Source: Salimicrobium humidisoli (GTDB lineage Bacteria > Bacillota > Bacilli > Bacillales > Halobacillaceae). Taken from it: a DNA stretch of 64,000 nt. Positions 25,516 to 39,828 of the stretch are shown here, piece after piece. The notes under the pieces were generated by a model. The model saw only the letters and a list, made by a program, of their open reading frames with translations. It did not search any database and had not been told where the DNA came from. The translations under genes were made by a program, and so were the position numbers. The stretch covers positions 46,125 through 110,124 of the forward strand of contig NZ_NSGH01000009.1 of the NCBI RefSeq assembly GCF_002295105.1. The letters are read 5' to 3'. Position 1 is the stretch's first letter, and the number at the start of each line of letters is the position of its first letter.

Positions 25516-26859
25516 TTGGAAAATATCCATGAGTTATGGAATGCCACTCTGGAGCAGATGAAAGAGAAAATCAGCAAACCGAGCTTTGAGACCTGGCTGA
25601 AAGCGACGAAAGCTCACTCTCTCGACGAAGATACGCTCACCATCATAGCTCCGAATGAATTCGCGAGAGACTGGCTCGAGAACCAGTATCAGAAATTAAT
25701 TAAAGAAACGCTGATCGAAGTGACGGGATCGGAACTGAAAACGAAATTCATCATCCCGGAAACGAAAGAGGAGTCTCTCGAAGACGTAAAACTCTCCTCC
25801 AAACCTCCGGATCTTAAAGACGGGGAAGAATCTCCGACGAGCATGCTGAATTCCAAATATACGTTCGATACGTTCGTCATCGGAAGCGGGAACCGGTTCG
25901 CTCACGCAGCATCTCTGGCCGTTGCAGAAGCTCCGGCAAGGGCTTATAACCCTCTTTTCATCTACGGGGGCGTCGGGCTCGGCAAGACTCACCTGATGCA
26001 TGCGATCGGTCATTACGTCCTGGACCACAACCCGAATGCGAAAGTCGTATATATTACGTCCGAAAAATTCACGAATGAATTCATCAACTCGATCCGTGAT
26101 AACAAAGCTGTGAACTTCCGAAACAAATATCGGAGCGTGGACGTTCTTCTTATAGATGACATCCAGTTCCTTGCAGGGAAAGAACAGACCCAGGAAGAGT
26201 TCTTCCATACATTCAATACTCTTCATGAAGAAAGCAAACAGATCGTCATTTCAAGCGACCGTCCCCCGAAAGAGATACCGACGCTCGAAGACAGGCTCCG
26301 CTCCCGCTTTGAGTGGGGGCTCATTACGGATATCACACCGCCGGATCTCGAGACGAGAATTGCGATCCTCAGGAAAAAAGCTAAAGCGGAAGGGCTCGAA
26401 ATCCCGAATGAGGTCATGCTTTATATCGCCAACCAGATCGATACCAACATCCGTGAACTCGAAGGAGCACTGATCAGAGTGGTAGCCTACTCCTCCCTGA
26501 TCAATCGGGATATCAACGCTTCCCTGGCGGCTGAAGCACTGAAGGACATTATTCCGAACAAGAAGCCGAAAGTCATTACGATCGGTGATATACAGGAAGT
26601 CGTCGCTGAGAAATTCAACATCCGCATGGAAGATTTTCCGGCGAAAAAACGGACGAAATCCGTAGCGTTTCCCCGTCAGATTGCCATGTATTTATCGAGG
26701 GAGCTCACTGACGCCTCCCTTCCTAAAATCGGCGAAGAATTCGGGGGACGCGATCATACGACAGTGATCCATGCCCATGAAAAGATTACGAATATGCTGA
26801 GCAATGACCAGCAGCTTCACAGGGAACTCGATGAGATTACAGAACAGTTGAAAACGTAG
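25516..26859 (+). CDS. dnaA: Chromosomal replication initiator DnaA
   Basis: DnaA (447 residues) binds DnaA boxes and unwinds oriC. Domain I begins [27 protein letters not shown]; the AAA+ domain has [15 protein letters not shown] (Walker A) and [10 protein letters not shown] (Walker B); domain IV ends with the DNA-binding [15 protein letters not shown] chose the TTG at 25516, which matches the Bacillus start and has AAAGGGGTG seven bases upstream; a GTG at 25507 lies within that ribosome-binding site. DnaA boxes upstream imply autoregulation. Confidence 0.97.
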   Translation: MENIHELWNATLEQMKEKISKPSFETWLKATKAHSLDEDTLTIIAPNEFARDWLENQYQKLIKETLIEVTGSELKTKFIIPETKEESLEDVKLSSKPPDLKDGEESPTSMLNSKYTFDTFVIGSGNRFAHAASLAVAEAPARAYNPLFIYGGVGLGKTHLMHAIGHYVLDHNPNAKVVYITSEKFTNEFINSIRDNKAVNFRNKYRSVDVLLIDDIQFLAGKEQTQEEFFHTFNTLHEESKQIVISSDRPPKEIPTLEDRLRSRFEWGLITDITPPDLETRIAILRKKAKAEGLEIPNEVMLYIANQIDTNIRELEGALIRVVAYSSLINRDINASLAAEALKDIIPNKKPKVITIGDIQEVVAEKFNIRMEDFPAKKRTKSVAFPRQIAMYLSRELTDASLPKIGEEFGGRDHTTVIHAHEKITNMLSNDQQLHRELDEITEQLKT

Positions 26860-26903
26860 AGCCTGGGTATAGTGTGAATAACAGGTACACGTTCGCACAC
26901 AGG

Positions 26904-27020
26904 TTATACACATGTGGATAATTATGTGTGTCATGAGGTAATTACAGTTATCCACAAATCCACACGCCCTATTACTATTACTACTATTTTTTTAATAATA
27001 ATAATTAATATATTCACTTT
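26904..27020. other. oriC unwinding region: DnaA boxes, DnaA-trios and AT-rich element
   Basis: Between dnaA and dnaN lie TTATACACA (26904), TTATCCACA on the minus strand (26913), TTATCCACA (26948) and AAATCCACA (26956). These are followed at 26968-26990 by repeated DnaA-trios (3'-GAT/AAT steps on the minus strand, six or so) and then an AT-only stretch to about 27015. The order box-box-GC patch-trios-AT matches the B. subtilis unwinding element. Confidence 0.93.
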
Positions 27021-27034
27021 AGGAGGACTCATGA

Positions 27035-28174
27035 ATGAAATTCGCTATTCAGCGTGATCAACTGATGGAAAGTGTCCAGGATGTAATGAAAGCAATATCT
27101 TCCCGTACGGCAATTCCGATTCTTACAGGAATGAAACTGGAAGCTACGACAGAAGGAGTGAAACTTACGGGGAGTGACTCCGACATCTCCATCGAATCTT
27201 TCATACCGGCGGAGGAAGACGGAACGGTCTATATCGAAAACATTGAACCGGGAAGCATCGTTCTACAGGCAAAGTACTTTCCCGATATCGTACGCAAAGT
27301 TCCGGATAATACCGTGGAAATAGAAAGCGATCATACGAAAAACGTAACGATCCGTTCCGGCAGTGCGGAATTTCACCTGAATGGCCAGGACGCCGAAGAA
27401 TATCCGTCTCTTCCGCAACTGCGTACGGAAAACAGTTTCGATATGCCTACGGATCTTCTGAAAAGACTGATCAAACAGACCGGGTTCGCCGTTTCCACTT
27501 CCGAAACCCGCCCGATTCTGACAGGAGTGCACGTGAGTACGGAAGAAGAGAATCTTCAGTTCGTAGCAACTGACAGCCACCGTCTCGCTTCAAGAAAAAT
27601 CAGTCTGGAAACGGACGAAACGTTGAACCTTCCTTCCGTCGTCATTCCCGGGAAAAGTCTCAGTGAGCTGAACAAAATTCTCGACGATACGGGAGACTCG
27701 GTACAGATCAGCATTACGGATAATCAGATTCTCTTCCGGACAAAACATTTATACTTCCTGTCCCGTCTCCTCGAAGGTAACTATCCGGAGACATCACGCC
27801 TCATTCCGAACGAAAGCAAAACGACGGTACTTATCGATTCCAAAGAACTGCTTCAGTCCGTGGATCGTGCTTCTTTACTGGCTAAAGAGAACAGGAACAA
27901 CGTCGTACGTCTGCTTACGAAAGAAAACAACCAGATCGAAATCCACGGAAATTCTCCGGAAGTCGGTAACGTAACGGAAGAAGTGACGGCTGACACAATC
28001 GACGGCGAAGAACTGAAAATATCATTCAGCGCCAAATACATGATGGATGCCCTGAGAGCGATCGATGCAACTCAGGTGAAAATATCTTTTACGGGAGCTA
28101 TGCGGCCGTTCCTGATCACTCCTGTAGATGACGATTCCATACTTCAGCTCATCCTGCCGGTCCGTACGTATTAA
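27035..28174 (+). CDS. dnaN: DNA polymerase III subunit beta (sliding clamp)
   Basis: The beta clamp (379 residues) is a ring that tethers DNA polymerases to DNA. Three clamp domains are recognisable; the start MKFAIQRDQLMESVQDVMKA, the central TDSHRLASRKI and the C-terminal PVDDDSILQLILPVRTY are typical. The ATG at 27035 follows TTTAGGAGG, nine bases away. It comes after the unwinding element and is followed by a terminator built from two DnaA-box-like arms. Confidence 0.97.
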   Translation: MKFAIQRDQLMESVQDVMKAISSRTAIPILTGMKLEATTEGVKLTGSDSDISIESFIPAEEDGTVYIENIEPGSIVLQAKYFPDIVRKVPDNTVEIESDHTKNVTIRSGSAEFHLNGQDAEEYPSLPQLRTENSFDMPTDLLKRLIKQTGFAVSTSETRPILTGVHVSTEEENLQFVATDSHRLASRKISLETDETLNLPSVVIPGKSLSELNKILDDTGDSVQISITDNQILFRTKHLYFLSRLLEGNYPETSRLIPNESKTTVLIDSKELLQSVDRASLLAKENRNNVVRLLTKENNQIEIHGNSPEVGNVTEEVTADTIDGEELKISFSAKYMMDALRAIDATQVKISFTGAMRPFLITPVDDDSILQLILPVRTY

Positions 28175-28190
28175 TTCCGTGTAACGTGAG

Positions 28191-28224
28191 AAAGAGTTAT
28201 CCACTGTGGATAACTCTTTTTTTA
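28191..28224 (+). terminator. dnaN terminator made of opposed DnaA-box-like arms
   Basis: The stem 28191-28204 with 28206-28219 contains TTATCCAC and GTGGATAA, followed by a T run. The right arm includes a perfect DnaA box on the minus strand (28205-28213). Confidence 0.85.
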
Positions 28225-28387
28225 GGTTTTGATCTGAAAGGGACTGCAACCGGTTGTGACGGGTTTCTTCACCCATCCGGAAACTTTTCCGTCCTCCCCG
28301 ATAAAGTAAGGCCCTTTCCTTTTCATAACCCCTTATCTTTAGTAAAATAGATAAATAGATACTACTTAGAGAATAAAGGTGACGGAG

Positions 28388-28609
28388 ATGAGCGAAAAAA
28401 TTGAAATAACGACCGAACAGATCCAGCTTGGGCAGTTCCTCAAATTGGCGAACGTTGCAGAATCGGGCGGAATGGTGAAAATGCTTCTTTCCGAATTCGA
28501 AGTACTGGTAAACGGCGAACCCGAATCCAGACGGGGCCGGAAGCTCCGGATCGGTGACGTCGTTGAAATCGAGGAGTTCGGAGCATACGAAGTCGCCTCC
28601 GAACAGTAG
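28388..28609 (+). CDS. yaaA: S4-domain RNA-binding protein YaaA
   Basis: This 73-residue protein is a small S4-like RNA-binding protein (YaaA/RlbA), conserved between dnaN and recF in Bacilli and suggested to act in ribosome assembly. The S4 pattern is seen in [21 protein letters not shown] and [16 protein letters not shown] chose the ATG at 28388, with AAGGTG upstream, over a GTG at 28379. The recF start is 16 nt after its stop. Confidence 0.92.
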   Translation: MSEKIEITTEQIQLGQFLKLANVAESGGMVKMLLSEFEVLVNGEPESRRGRKLRIGDVVEIEEFGAYEVASEQ

Positions 28610-28625
28610 ATGGAGAAGCGATCTG

Positions 28626-29738
28626 ATGCATATTAAAGACATAGCCCTGACTACTTACAGAAATTACGACAGACTTGCTCTCGAGTTCGACGACACGATC
28701 AACGTCATCATCGGAGAAAATGCTCAGGGGAAGACGAATCTGATGGAATCGATTTATTTACTCGCTTTCACGAAATCACATCGTACTCCGAGGGATAAAG
28801 AACTCATACAGTGGGACGCGGAGTATGCTAAAATAAAAGGTACGATTATAAAACGGAACAGCCGTTTTCCGATGGAAATCGTCCTCTCCAAAAAGGGGAA
28901 GAAAGCGAAACTGAATCATATCGAGCAGAGGCGGCTCAGTGATTACATCGGCGCCCTTAATGTCGTCATGTTCGCACCTGAGGATCTGAACCTCGTAAAG
29001 GGGAATCCGCAGGTGCGCCGCCGTTTCATAGACATGGAAATCGGACAGATCCAGCCGAGATATATTTATCACCTGGGTCAGTATCAGAAAGTTCTGAGAC
29101 AGCGGAACCATCTTCTGAAAGATATGCAGCGCCGTCGCAATGAAGATGCGACCATGCTTCACGTACTTACCGAACAGCTTATCGAGCATGCGGCGATTAT
29201 CGTGGAGCGGCGCTTCCAGTTTCTGAATCTTTTGAGAGAATGGGCAGCTCCGATCCACCGGGGCATCAGCCGGGAGCTGGAGAAGCTTGAGATTTTCTAC
29301 AGACCGAGTCTTGATGTGTCGGAGGATATGGATCTTGACGCTATCAAAGAAAGTTATATAGCAAAATTCCACGGGATCGAAACGAAAGAGATTGAAAGAG
29401 GGACGACTCTCGCCGGACCTCACCGGGACGATCTCGTCTTTTATGTGAACGGCAGAGACGTCCAGACTTACGGCTCCCAGGGACAGCAGCGGACGACCGC
29501 CCTTTCCCTGAAACTGGCCGAAATAGAACTGATCAATAAAGAAACCGGAGAGTACCCGGTTCTGCTGCTTGATGATGTCCTCAGTGAACTGGATGACTAC
29601 CGGCAGTCTCATCTGCTCCATACGATTCGTGGAAAAGTCCAGACGTTCGTCTCGACGACGAGTATCGACGGTATCGAACACGAAGCACTGCAGGAAGCGG
29701 AACTTTTTTATATCGAAGAAGGAATAAGAAAGAAATGA
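28626..29738 (+). CDS. recF: DNA replication and repair protein RecF
   Basis: RecF (370 residues) is an SMC-like ATPase that helps load RecA at gaps. The ATP-binding motif [13 protein letters not shown] is at about residues 30-42, the signature is [18 protein letters not shown] and Walker B is [12 protein letters not shown] start at the ATG at 28626 ([15 protein letters not shown]), with GGAGAAG upstream; the longer open frame overlaps yaaA. It is in the standard dnaN-yaaA-recF-remB-gyrB order. Confidence 0.96.
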   Translation: MHIKDIALTTYRNYDRLALEFDDTINVIIGENAQGKTNLMESIYLLAFTKSHRTPRDKELIQWDAEYAKIKGTIIKRNSRFPMEIVLSKKGKKAKLNHIEQRRLSDYIGALNVVMFAPEDLNLVKGNPQVRRRFIDMEIGQIQPRYIYHLGQYQKVLRQRNHLLKDMQRRRNEDATMLHVLTEQLIEHAAIIVERRFQFLNLLREWAAPIHRGISRELEKLEIFYRPSLDVSEDMDLDAIKESYIAKFHGIETKEIERGTTLAGPHRDDLVFYVNGRDVQTYGSQGQQRTTALSLKLAEIELINKETGEYPVLLLDDVLSELDDYRQSHLLHTIRGKVQTFVSTTSIDGIEHEALQEAELFYIEEGIRKK

Positions 29739-29747
29739 GGTGTCCTA

Positions 29748-30044
29748 TTGTTCATTCATATAGGTGAAGGCAACATAGTGAAATCCGAAGAGGTCGTAGC
29801 CATCATCGACTGCGAACTGCTCCGTTCTTCCACCATTACCGAAGAGATGGTCTTCAACAGAAGAAAAGAAAAGCAGGTGGTGGAGACGGACGAATATGAA
29901 CCGAAATCGATGGTTATTACGGAAGAGGTGCTCTATTTCAGTCCCCTTTCTGTAGCCACCCTGAAAAAGCGTGGAAAAATGCAGAACACCCTGGATAAAC
30001 TGGATGACTATTCGGAAGAGATGGAAGAAGCGCTTGATAAATAA
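29748..30044 (+). CDS. remB: Extracellular matrix regulatory protein RemB (DUF370)
   Basis: This 98-residue DUF370 protein (YaaB/RemB) opens with the family signature FIHIGEGNIVKSEEVVAIID. In B. subtilis RemB is associated with control of biofilm-matrix genes, while RemA is the DNA-binding paralogue. The start is a TTG at 29748 with GAGGTG nine bases upstream, 9 nt after recF. Compared with B. subtilis it has a longer charged C-terminus. It is co-transcribed with recF and followed by gyrB. Confidence 0.92.
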   Translation: MFIHIGEGNIVKSEEVVAIIDCELLRSSTITEEMVFNRRKEKQVVETDEYEPKSMVITEEVLYFSPLSVATLKKRGKMQNTLDKLDDYSEEMEEALDK

Positions 30045-32006
<1,962 letters not shown>

Positions 32007-32050
32007 GACGAAGGAAAGATAAGAGTTCGTTTCTCTAGGAGGTTTACAAA

Positions 32051-34546
32051 ATGGTGGATCAGCCAGACAGTTCGCGCGTACATGAAATAAATATAAGTAA
32101 CGAGATGCGGACCTCATTTTTGGATTATGCCATGAGTGTCATCGTGGCGCGTGCCCTCCCGGACGTACGGGACGGTATGAAACCGGTACACAGACGTATT
32201 CTTTATGCCATGAACGATCTCGGCATTACGGCAGACAAAGCGTATAAGAAATCCGCCCGTATCGTCGGGGATGTCATCGGTAAGTATCACCCGCACGGGG
32301 ATTCGGCCGTTTATGAAGCGATGGTACGTATGGCTCAGGATTTCAGCTTCCGTTATGAGCTCGTGGACGGACACGGAAACTTCGGATCCGTCGACGGGGA
32401 TTCTGCAGCCGCCATGCGTTACACTGAGGCACGTATGTCCAAGATTTCCATGGAAATGCTGCGCGATATACAGAAAGATACGATCGATTACCAGGAAAAC
32501 TATGATGGTACGGAGAAAGAACCGGCCGTGCTGCCCGCCCGTTTTCCGAACTTCCTCGTAAATGGCGGTGCAGGTATTGCCGTAGGTATGGCCACAAACG
32601 TCCCTCCGCACCATCTCGGGGAAGTCATCGACGGGGTTCTGGCGCTGAGCCGGGACCGGGATATCACAATCCAGGAACTGATGGAAAACTATATTTTCGG
32701 TCCGGACTTTCCGACATCAGGTCAAATTCTCGGACTGAGCGGGATACGTAAAGCCTACGAAACAGGGAAAGGCTCTATTTTGATACGTTCGAAGGTGGAG
32801 ATTGAAGAAAAACCGAACGGCAAGAGCCAGATTATCGTTACCGAGCTCCCTTATCAGGTGAACAAAGCCCGGCTCGTTGAAAAGATTGCCGAGCTTGCCC
32901 GTGATAAGAAGATAGACGGTATTACGGACTTGCGCGACGAATCGGACCGGGACGGCATGCGGATCGTCATCGAACTCAGGAAAGACGTGAATGCCAACGT
33001 CCTGCTGAATAACCTTTACAAAATGACGGCTCTCCAGACGTCCTTCGGCATCAATATGCTGGCGCTGGTCGACGGAAGGCCTCAGGTGCTTAACCTGAAA
33101 CAGGCACTGGAGCATTATCTGGAACACCAGAAAGTGGTCATCCGCAGACGGACGGCTTATGAGCTGAAGAAAGCTGAAGCGAGGGCCCACATTCTGGAAG
33201 GTCTTAAAGTGGCGCTCGATCACCTGGATGAAGTCATTACGCTTATAAGACAGTCGCAGACGACAGAGATTGCCCGTGAAGAACTGATGAGCCGTTTCGG
33301 GCTTTCCGAGAAGCAGGCCCAGGCTATTCTCGATATGCGTCTGCAGCGTTTGACAGGGCTTGAACGCGAGAAGATCGATTCCGAATACGATGATCTCGTG
33401 AAGAAAATCGAGGAATTAAAAGCGATTCTGGCTGACGAAGAACGCGTACTCGAAATCATCAGAGAAGAGCTCCTTGAACTGAAAGAGCGCTTCAGTGACG
33501 AACGCCGCACCGAAATTATTATGGGCGGCATGGAAATGATTGAAGATGAAGATCTTATTCCGGAAGAGACGCTTGTCGTCACTCTTACCAATCAGGGATA
33601 CGTGAAGCGCCTCCCGGCCGACACGTACCGGGCTCAGCGCCGTGGCGGCCGTGGCGTTCAGGGGATGGGTACGAATGACGAGGACTTCGTGGAACATCTG
33701 CTTTCGACCTCCACCCACAGTACAGTACTCTTTTTCTCCAATAAAGGGAAAGTGTACAAGCTTAAAGGGTATGAGATTCCCGAATTCAGCAGAACGGCGA
33801 AAGGCCTTCCAATCATCAACCTTCTCAATATCGAAAATGATGAGTGGATCAACGACGTCATTGCCGTGGATGAATTCGAGGAAGACTGGTACTTCGTCTT
33901 TACTACGAGGCACGGAGTCACGAAACGGACCAGCCTTTCGAAATTTGCCAATATACGAAAAGGCGGTCTGATCGCCCTCAGCCTTCGTGAAAATGATGAA
34001 CTTATTTCCGTACGTATGACGGACGGAGAGAAAGACATCATGATCGCCACCCAAAACGGGTACCTCATCCGGTTCCCTGAAACTCAGATACGCTCCATGG
34101 GCCGTACAGCAGCCGGAGTCAAAGGTATTTCCCTGCGTAATGACGACCGGGTCGTATCGATGGAACTTGTGGAAGATGACCGTGAAATCCTTACCGTTAC
34201 GGATAAAGGGTTCGGGAAACGGACACCTGCTTCCGAATACCGGATAACGAACCGGGGTGGAAAAGGGATCCTTACCTGTAACCTCACCGAGCGGAACGGA
34301 AAAGTCGTTTCCACGAAAGCGGTCACGGGAGAAGAGGACCTCATGATTATGACAGCCAGCGGCGTTCTTATCCGTATGGCGGCTGGCAGTGTGTCGCGCA
34401 CCGGGCGTAATACGCAGGGCGTGCGGCTCATTCGTCTGCAGGAAGGCGAAGAGGTGTCGACCGTAGCCCGTCTTGAAGCGATGAAAGAAGAGACAGAGGA
34501 AGAGACAGAAGGCCTCTCCGAAGATCCGACGGAGAGCCTGGAATAA
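32051..34546 (+). CDS. gyrA: DNA gyrase subunit A
   Basis: GyrA (831 residues) cleaves and rejoins DNA. The quinolone-resistance region reads [19 protein letters not shown] and the catalytic Tyr is in [10 protein letters not shown]. The six-bladed C-terminal domain starts with the GyrA box [11 protein letters not shown], confirming a true gyrase and not topoisomerase IV. Ser is at the classical resistance position (HGDS), the wild-type state. The ATG at 32051 follows TAGGAGG. The tail is acidic. Confidence 0.97.
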   Translation: MVDQPDSSRVHEINISNEMRTSFLDYAMSVIVARALPDVRDGMKPVHRRILYAMNDLGITADKAYKKSARIVGDVIGKYHPHGDSAVYEAMVRMAQDFSFRYELVDGHGNFGSVDGDSAAAMRYTEARMSKISMEMLRDIQKDTIDYQENYDGTEKEPAVLPARFPNFLVNGGAGIAVGMATNVPPHHLGEVIDGVLALSRDRDITIQELMENYIFGPDFPTSGQILGLSGIRKAYETGKGSILIRSKVEIEEKPNGKSQIIVTELPYQVNKARLVEKIAELARDKKIDGITDLRDESDRDGMRIVIELRKDVNANVLLNNLYKMTALQTSFGINMLALVDGRPQVLNLKQALEHYLEHQKVVIRRRTAYELKKAEARAHILEGLKVALDHLDEVITLIRQSQTTEIAREELMSRFGLSEKQAQAILDMRLQRLTGLEREKIDSEYDDLVKKIEELKAILADEERVLEIIREELLELKERFSDERRTEIIMGGMEMIEDEDLIPEETLVVTLTNQGYVKRLPADTYRAQRRGGRGVQGMGTNDEDFVEHLLSTSTHSTVLFFSNKGKVYKLKGYEIPEFSRTAKGLPIINLLNIENDEWINDVIAVDEFEEDWYFVFTTRHGVTKRTSLSKFANIRKGGLIALSLRENDELISVRMTDGEKDIMIATQNGYLIRFPETQIRSMGRTAAGVKGISLRNDDRVVSMELVEDDREILTVTDKGFGKRTPASEYRITNRGGKGILTCNLTERNGKVVSTKAVTGEEDLMIMTASGVLIRMAAGSVSRTGRNTQGVRLIRLQEGEEVSTVARLEAMKEETEEETEGLSEDPTESLE

Positions 34547-34552
34547 TACTTT

Positions 34553-34588
34553 CATCCCCCACCGTTATAAACGGACGGGGGTTTTTCT
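34553..34588 (+). terminator. gyrA terminator
   Basis: CCCCC-ACCGT pairs with ACGGA-CGGGGG around a short AT loop, followed by TTTTTCTTTT. Confidence 0.88.
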
Positions 34589-34682
34589 TTTGCAAACTGA
34601 AATAGCAGGAAAAGAAGTCGATAGTATAAGTAAAGGACCTTTCTGCAAAGTGGGCCGAATGTGGAGGAAGGCAGGGAAAAAG

Positions 34683-35756
34683 ATGCAGGTAAACGTAAAT
34701 GAACTGATGCCGGGATGTATTTTGATCAAAGAAGTGGAGGGGAAAACTTCGCGTCCGCTCATACCGGAGAATACGGTGCTTCATCCGGTACATATCAACG
34801 TTCTTCGTGCTTTCCGTATCCGGGAAGTCGAGATTTCTTCCAGGCTGTCGAGCGGGGAGACGTTCGAGGAAGCATCCGAACATTACGAACCGGAAGATGT
34901 GGAAGCGACGGTGAATGAGGAGTTCAGGGAAGAATACTTGAGCGCGGTCCATCATCACAGACGTATGTTCACAAAATGGAAGAACCGCTCGGGCATCGAT
35001 CTTCCAGAAATAAGGGAGTGGTTCCTCCCTCTGCTGTTCAAAGCATCCGAAGCCCGTCAGGAAATTCTGAGACTTCACCACTATTCCAGTGAAAACGACT
35101 ATATGCACCACCACAGTGTAGCGATGGGACTGATTGCAGGTTACCTCGGGCAGAGACTCGGTCTTGAGAAGGGGGAATGGATCCAGGTGGCTCTCGGCGG
35201 TCTGTTGAGTGATGCCGGTATGGCGCTTATTTCCCCGGAAATACTGAAGAAAAGCGGCTCTCTGAGCGCCGGGGAAATGGCTGAAGTCCGCCAGCACCCG
35301 GTGCATTCCTACCGGATGGTCGAGGATCTGACCGTTTTGAGCAAGAAAGTGAAATACGCGGTGCTCCAGCATCACGAGCGTCTGGACGGGACAGGGTATC
35401 CTCTTGCGGTCTCACAGAAAAAAATCCACTTCTACAGTCAGATTATTGCTGTAAGTGACGTTTACCATGCGATGACGTCGGAGCGCCCCTATCGTAAAAA
35501 ACAGTCTCCTTTCAAAGTGATCGAAGAAATTCAGAAAGAACAGTTCGGCAAATACGATATGAGAGTGATCAAAATGCTCGTCGAAGATCTGGCGAGTATA
35601 TCCGTGGGGACGACGGTGAAACTTTCCAACGAAGAACTTGCGACCATAGTGTTCGTCGACCCTTCGACCCCGGCTCACCCCATGGTGCGACTGCAGCGCA
35701 GCCAGGTGTTGCTGTCTTTAAAAGATGAAGGACTGCACGTGGAGGAAGTTTATTGA
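34683..35756 (+). CDS. HD-GYP domain protein with degenerate HD motif
   Basis: This 357-residue cytoplasmic protein has an HD-GYP fold from about residue 120. Several signatures are intact: MHHHSVAMGL (141-150), HHERLDGTGYP (230-240) and AVSDVYHAMTSERPYR. The motif that should read LLHDIGK is LLSDAGM (174-180), so the metal-binding His is Ser176 (codon at 35208) and the Lys is Met. Active HD-GYP proteins hydrolyse cyclic-di-GMP; this one may be inactive or use other residues. The start at 34683 is chosen from the ribosome-binding site; the frame extends further upstream into the gyrA terminator. It is between gyrA and guaB, with its own transcription presumably. Confidence 0.85.
   Translation: MQVNVNELMPGCILIKEVEGKTSRPLIPENTVLHPVHINVLRAFRIREVEISSRLSSGETFEEASEHYEPEDVEATVNEEFREEYLSAVHHHRRMFTKWKNRSGIDLPEIREWFLPLLFKASEARQEILRLHHYSSENDYMHHHSVAMGLIAGYLGQRLGLEKGEWIQVALGGLLSDAGMALISPEILKKSGSLSAGEMAEVRQHPVHSYRMVEDLTVLSKKVKYAVLQHHERLDGTGYPLAVSQKKIHFYSQIIAVSDVYHAMTSERPYRKKQSPFKVIEEIQKEQFGKYDMRVIKMLVEDLASISVGTTVKLSNEELATIVFVDPSTPAHPMVRLQRSQVLLSLKDEGLHVEEVY
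35229..35242. other. Noc-binding-site-like palindrome in the HD-GYP gene
   Basis: ATTTCCCCGGAAAT differs from the Noc consensus at one position. It lies inside coding sequence, so it could be chance. Confidence 0.35.
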
Positions 35757-35821
35757 CGTCTTTATAACTTTTCAGGTTGAAAAACGACGGCGGATGTCTT
35801 ATTGTAAATAACAATATATAA

Positions 35822-37327
<1,506 letters not shown>

Positions 37328-37348
37328 CTGCCGACACAGGCTATCACA

Positions 37349-37388
37349 GGAGAGACTCTTTGATTTTCAGAGAGTCTCTCTTTATTTA
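37349..37388 (+). terminator. guaB terminator
   Basis: A 10-bp stem (37350-37359 with 37371-37380) is followed by TTTATTTAT. Confidence 0.85.
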
Positions 37389-37513
37389 TATGTAATTTTA
37401 ATAATTTTTCATATTGTTACAGTCAGAGGGTACACCCGCGTCTATTTTTTTACAGGGGGGTGTGGTAAAATTGTAGAGCGTAAATTTATATACAGCGGAG
37501 GTCGAAAATAGTA

Positions 37514-38815
37514 ATGCAAAGATGGAAAACAGCACTTATATTAACGTTACTCGTTATAGCATCAACCCTTCTTGCTCCCGCGGACATTATGGCACGGGAA
37601 GTGGAGACGGAAGCGGAATCAGCGATCCTTGTGGATGCTGATACGGGAGATATACTTTTTCAGAAAGAAGCAGAACAGGCTCTGCCGCCGGCAAGTATGA
37701 CGAAAATGATGACGGAGTATCTTGTGATGGAGGCGATTGAGGACGGAAGTATCAGCTGGGACACCACCACCGAGATCTCCGACTACCCTTACAGTATTTC
37801 GGCAGATCCCTCCTTTTCCGGAGTGGGGATGACCCAGAACAAGGACTACACCGTCCGTTCGCTTTATGAAGCGATGGCGATCAACTCCGATAACGCAGCC
37901 TCCATTGCTCTCGCAGAACTTATTGCAGGTTCCGAAGGAGAGTTCGTCAAGATGATGAACGAAAAGGCGGAAGAGCTGGGGATGGAAGACTATAAATTCG
38001 TCAACAGCACCGGCCTCGCCAACAGTGACCTGGGTGACCACGTGCCGGAGGGGACGGGGGCCGATGAGAATAATCTCATGTCGGCGAAAGCGACCGCTAC
38101 CCTTGCGTATCATCTCGTCAACGATTATCCGCAGGCACTCGAGATCTCCGGCACGCGTACGGCCGAGTTCGACGGTCAGACGATTCAGAACTGGAACTGG
38201 ATGATTCCCGACATGCCTGGGTATCTTTCCGATTTCGGCTATGAAGGGGTCGACGGCCTGAAAACGGGCTATACGGAGAAAGCCGGCAACACCTTTACCG
38301 GTACAGCTAAACAGGAAGACCAGCGGCTTATTTCCGTCGTTATGAAAACGGACAGCCGGGAAGCCCGTTTCCGGGAAACAGCCAAGTTATTCGATTACGG
38401 TTTCGATCAGTTCGAGACGAAGGAACTGTTTGCAGCCGGTCATCAGAAGAAAGGCGAAAGTTCTGTTCCGGTATCAAAAGGAAAAGAGGATAATGTTTCC
38501 GTCGAAACGGGCGAAGCGCTCTCTGCGATGGTGAAACAGGGAGAGGAGGACTCCTATTCACTTGAATACTCCCTGAAGGAAGATGAACTTACGGCACCTG
38601 TCGAGTCCGGTCAGAAAGTCGGGGAAGCGAAACTGGTGTACGAAGGGGAAGGGAAGAAAGCCAACCTTATCGAAGGAGGCGCTCCCTCCGTGCCGCTTGT
38701 GACTACGACCGGAGTGGAGAAGTCGAACTGGTTCATGCTCACTCTCGGAAATGTCGGGAACTTCTTCGGTAACATGTTCACAGGAGCCGTCGATACGGTC
38801 AAAAGCTGGTTTTGA
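37514..38815 (+). CDS. dacA: D-alanyl-D-alanine carboxypeptidase (PBP5, DacA)
   Basis: DacA (433 residues) trims the terminal D-Ala from peptidoglycan stem peptides. A signal peptide (about residues 1-27) precedes the serine peptidase motifs: SMTK (Ser61, Lys64), SDN in INSDNAAS and KTG in LKTGYTEKAG. The C-terminal beta domain and a final amphipathic helix (NFFGNMFTGAVDTVKSWF) anchor it to the membrane. It lies between guaB and pdxS, as in B. subtilis. The ATG at 37514 has GGAGGTC further upstream than usual. Confidence 0.96.
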   Translation: MQRWKTALILTLLVIASTLLAPADIMAREVETEAESAILVDADTGDILFQKEAEQALPPASMTKMMTEYLVMEAIEDGSISWDTTTEISDYPYSISADPSFSGVGMTQNKDYTVRSLYEAMAINSDNAASIALAELIAGSEGEFVKMMNEKAEELGMEDYKFVNSTGLANSDLGDHVPEGTGADENNLMSAKATATLAYHLVNDYPQALEISGTRTAEFDGQTIQNWNWMIPDMPGYLSDFGYEGVDGLKTGYTEKAGNTFTGTAKQEDQRLISVVMKTDSREARFRETAKLFDYGFDQFETKELFAAGHQKKGESSVPVSKGKEDNVSVETGEALSAMVKQGEEDSYSLEYSLKEDELTAPVESGQKVGEAKLVYEGEGKKANLIEGGAPSVPLVTTTGVEKSNWFMLTLGNVGNFFGNMFTGAVDTVKSWF

Positions 38816-38931
38816 TTAATTTTCTGATAACGATGGTTGATAATGGTAGGATTGACGGGAAAAATGCGTTAAAATAGTAAAGAAAATTGCAGTAATCGAT
38901 TGATATAGATAAAGAACAGGGAGGAATCAAC

Positions 38932-39810
38932 ATGGCTCGAACAGGAACGAATGTTGTAAAAAGAGGTATGGCGGAAATGCAGAAAGGCGGCGTCATCATG
39001 GACGTTGTGAACGCGGAACAGGCGAAAATAGCCGAGGAGGCCGGAGCTGTTGCCGTTATGGCACTTGAACGCGTACCGTCCGACATCAGAGCGGCCGGAG
39101 GGGTTGCGAGAATGGCGGACCCTACGATCGTTGAAGAAGTGATGAACGCCGTTTCGATTCCTGTAATGGCAAAAGCGAGAATCGGTCACATCGCCGAGGC
39201 GCGTGTCCTCGAATCGATGGGTGTCGATTATATCGATGAAAGTGAAGTACTTACTCCTGCGGATGAAGTATTCCACATTAAAAAAGACGGCTATACGGTT
39301 CCATTCGTATGCGGCTGCCGTAATATCGGAGAAGCGACCCGCCGTATTGCGGAAGGTGCTTCCATGCTTCGTACGAAAGGGGAGCCGGGTACCGGGAACA
39401 TCGTGGAAGCGGTCCGTCATATGCGTGAAGTGCAGAGCCAGATCCGCCGCCTTCAGTCGATGGACGAAGACGAAGTGATGGTTTATGCAAAAGAGAACGG
39501 TGCACCTTACGATCTTCTGCTTGAGATCCGGGAAGAAGGCCGTCTTCCGGTCGTAAACTTCGCAGCAGGCGGTATCGCCACCCCTGCAGACGCAGCTCTT
39601 ATGATGCAGCTTGGTGCGGACGGCGTATTCGTCGGATCCGGTATTTTCAAATCCGACCGTCCTAAAGAGTTCGCCCGGGCCATCGTGGAAGCGACGACTC
39701 ATTACGACGACTACAAGCTGATTGCGGAGATTTCCAAAGGTCTCGGTACTGCGATGAAAGGCGAAGAGATGAACGAAACGACCGACCGCATGCAGGAGCG
39801 CAGTGAATAA
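38932..39810 (+). CDS. pdxS: Pyridoxal 5'-phosphate synthase lyase subunit PdxS
   Basis: PdxS (292 residues) joins ribose 5-phosphate, glyceraldehyde 3-phosphate and ammonia from PdxT to make pyridoxal phosphate. The sequence is highly conserved, including [34 protein letters not shown], the active-site Lys in MAKARIGH and GSGIFKS. The ATG at 38932 follows GGGAGG. It is followed 18 nt later by pdxT. The last residues are variable. Confidence 0.97.
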   Translation: MARTGTNVVKRGMAEMQKGGVIMDVVNAEQAKIAEEAGAVAVMALERVPSDIRAAGGVARMADPTIVEEVMNAVSIPVMAKARIGHIAEARVLESMGVDYIDESEVLTPADEVFHIKKDGYTVPFVCGCRNIGEATRRIAEGASMLRTKGEPGTGNIVEAVRHMREVQSQIRRLQSMDEDEVMVYAKENGAPYDLLLEIREEGRLPVVNFAAGGIATPADAALMMQLGADGVFVGSGIFKSDRPKEFARAIVEATTHYDDYKLIAEISKGLGTAMKGEEMNETTDRMQERSE

Positions 39811-39828
39811 GTAAAGGAGAAATGCCTC

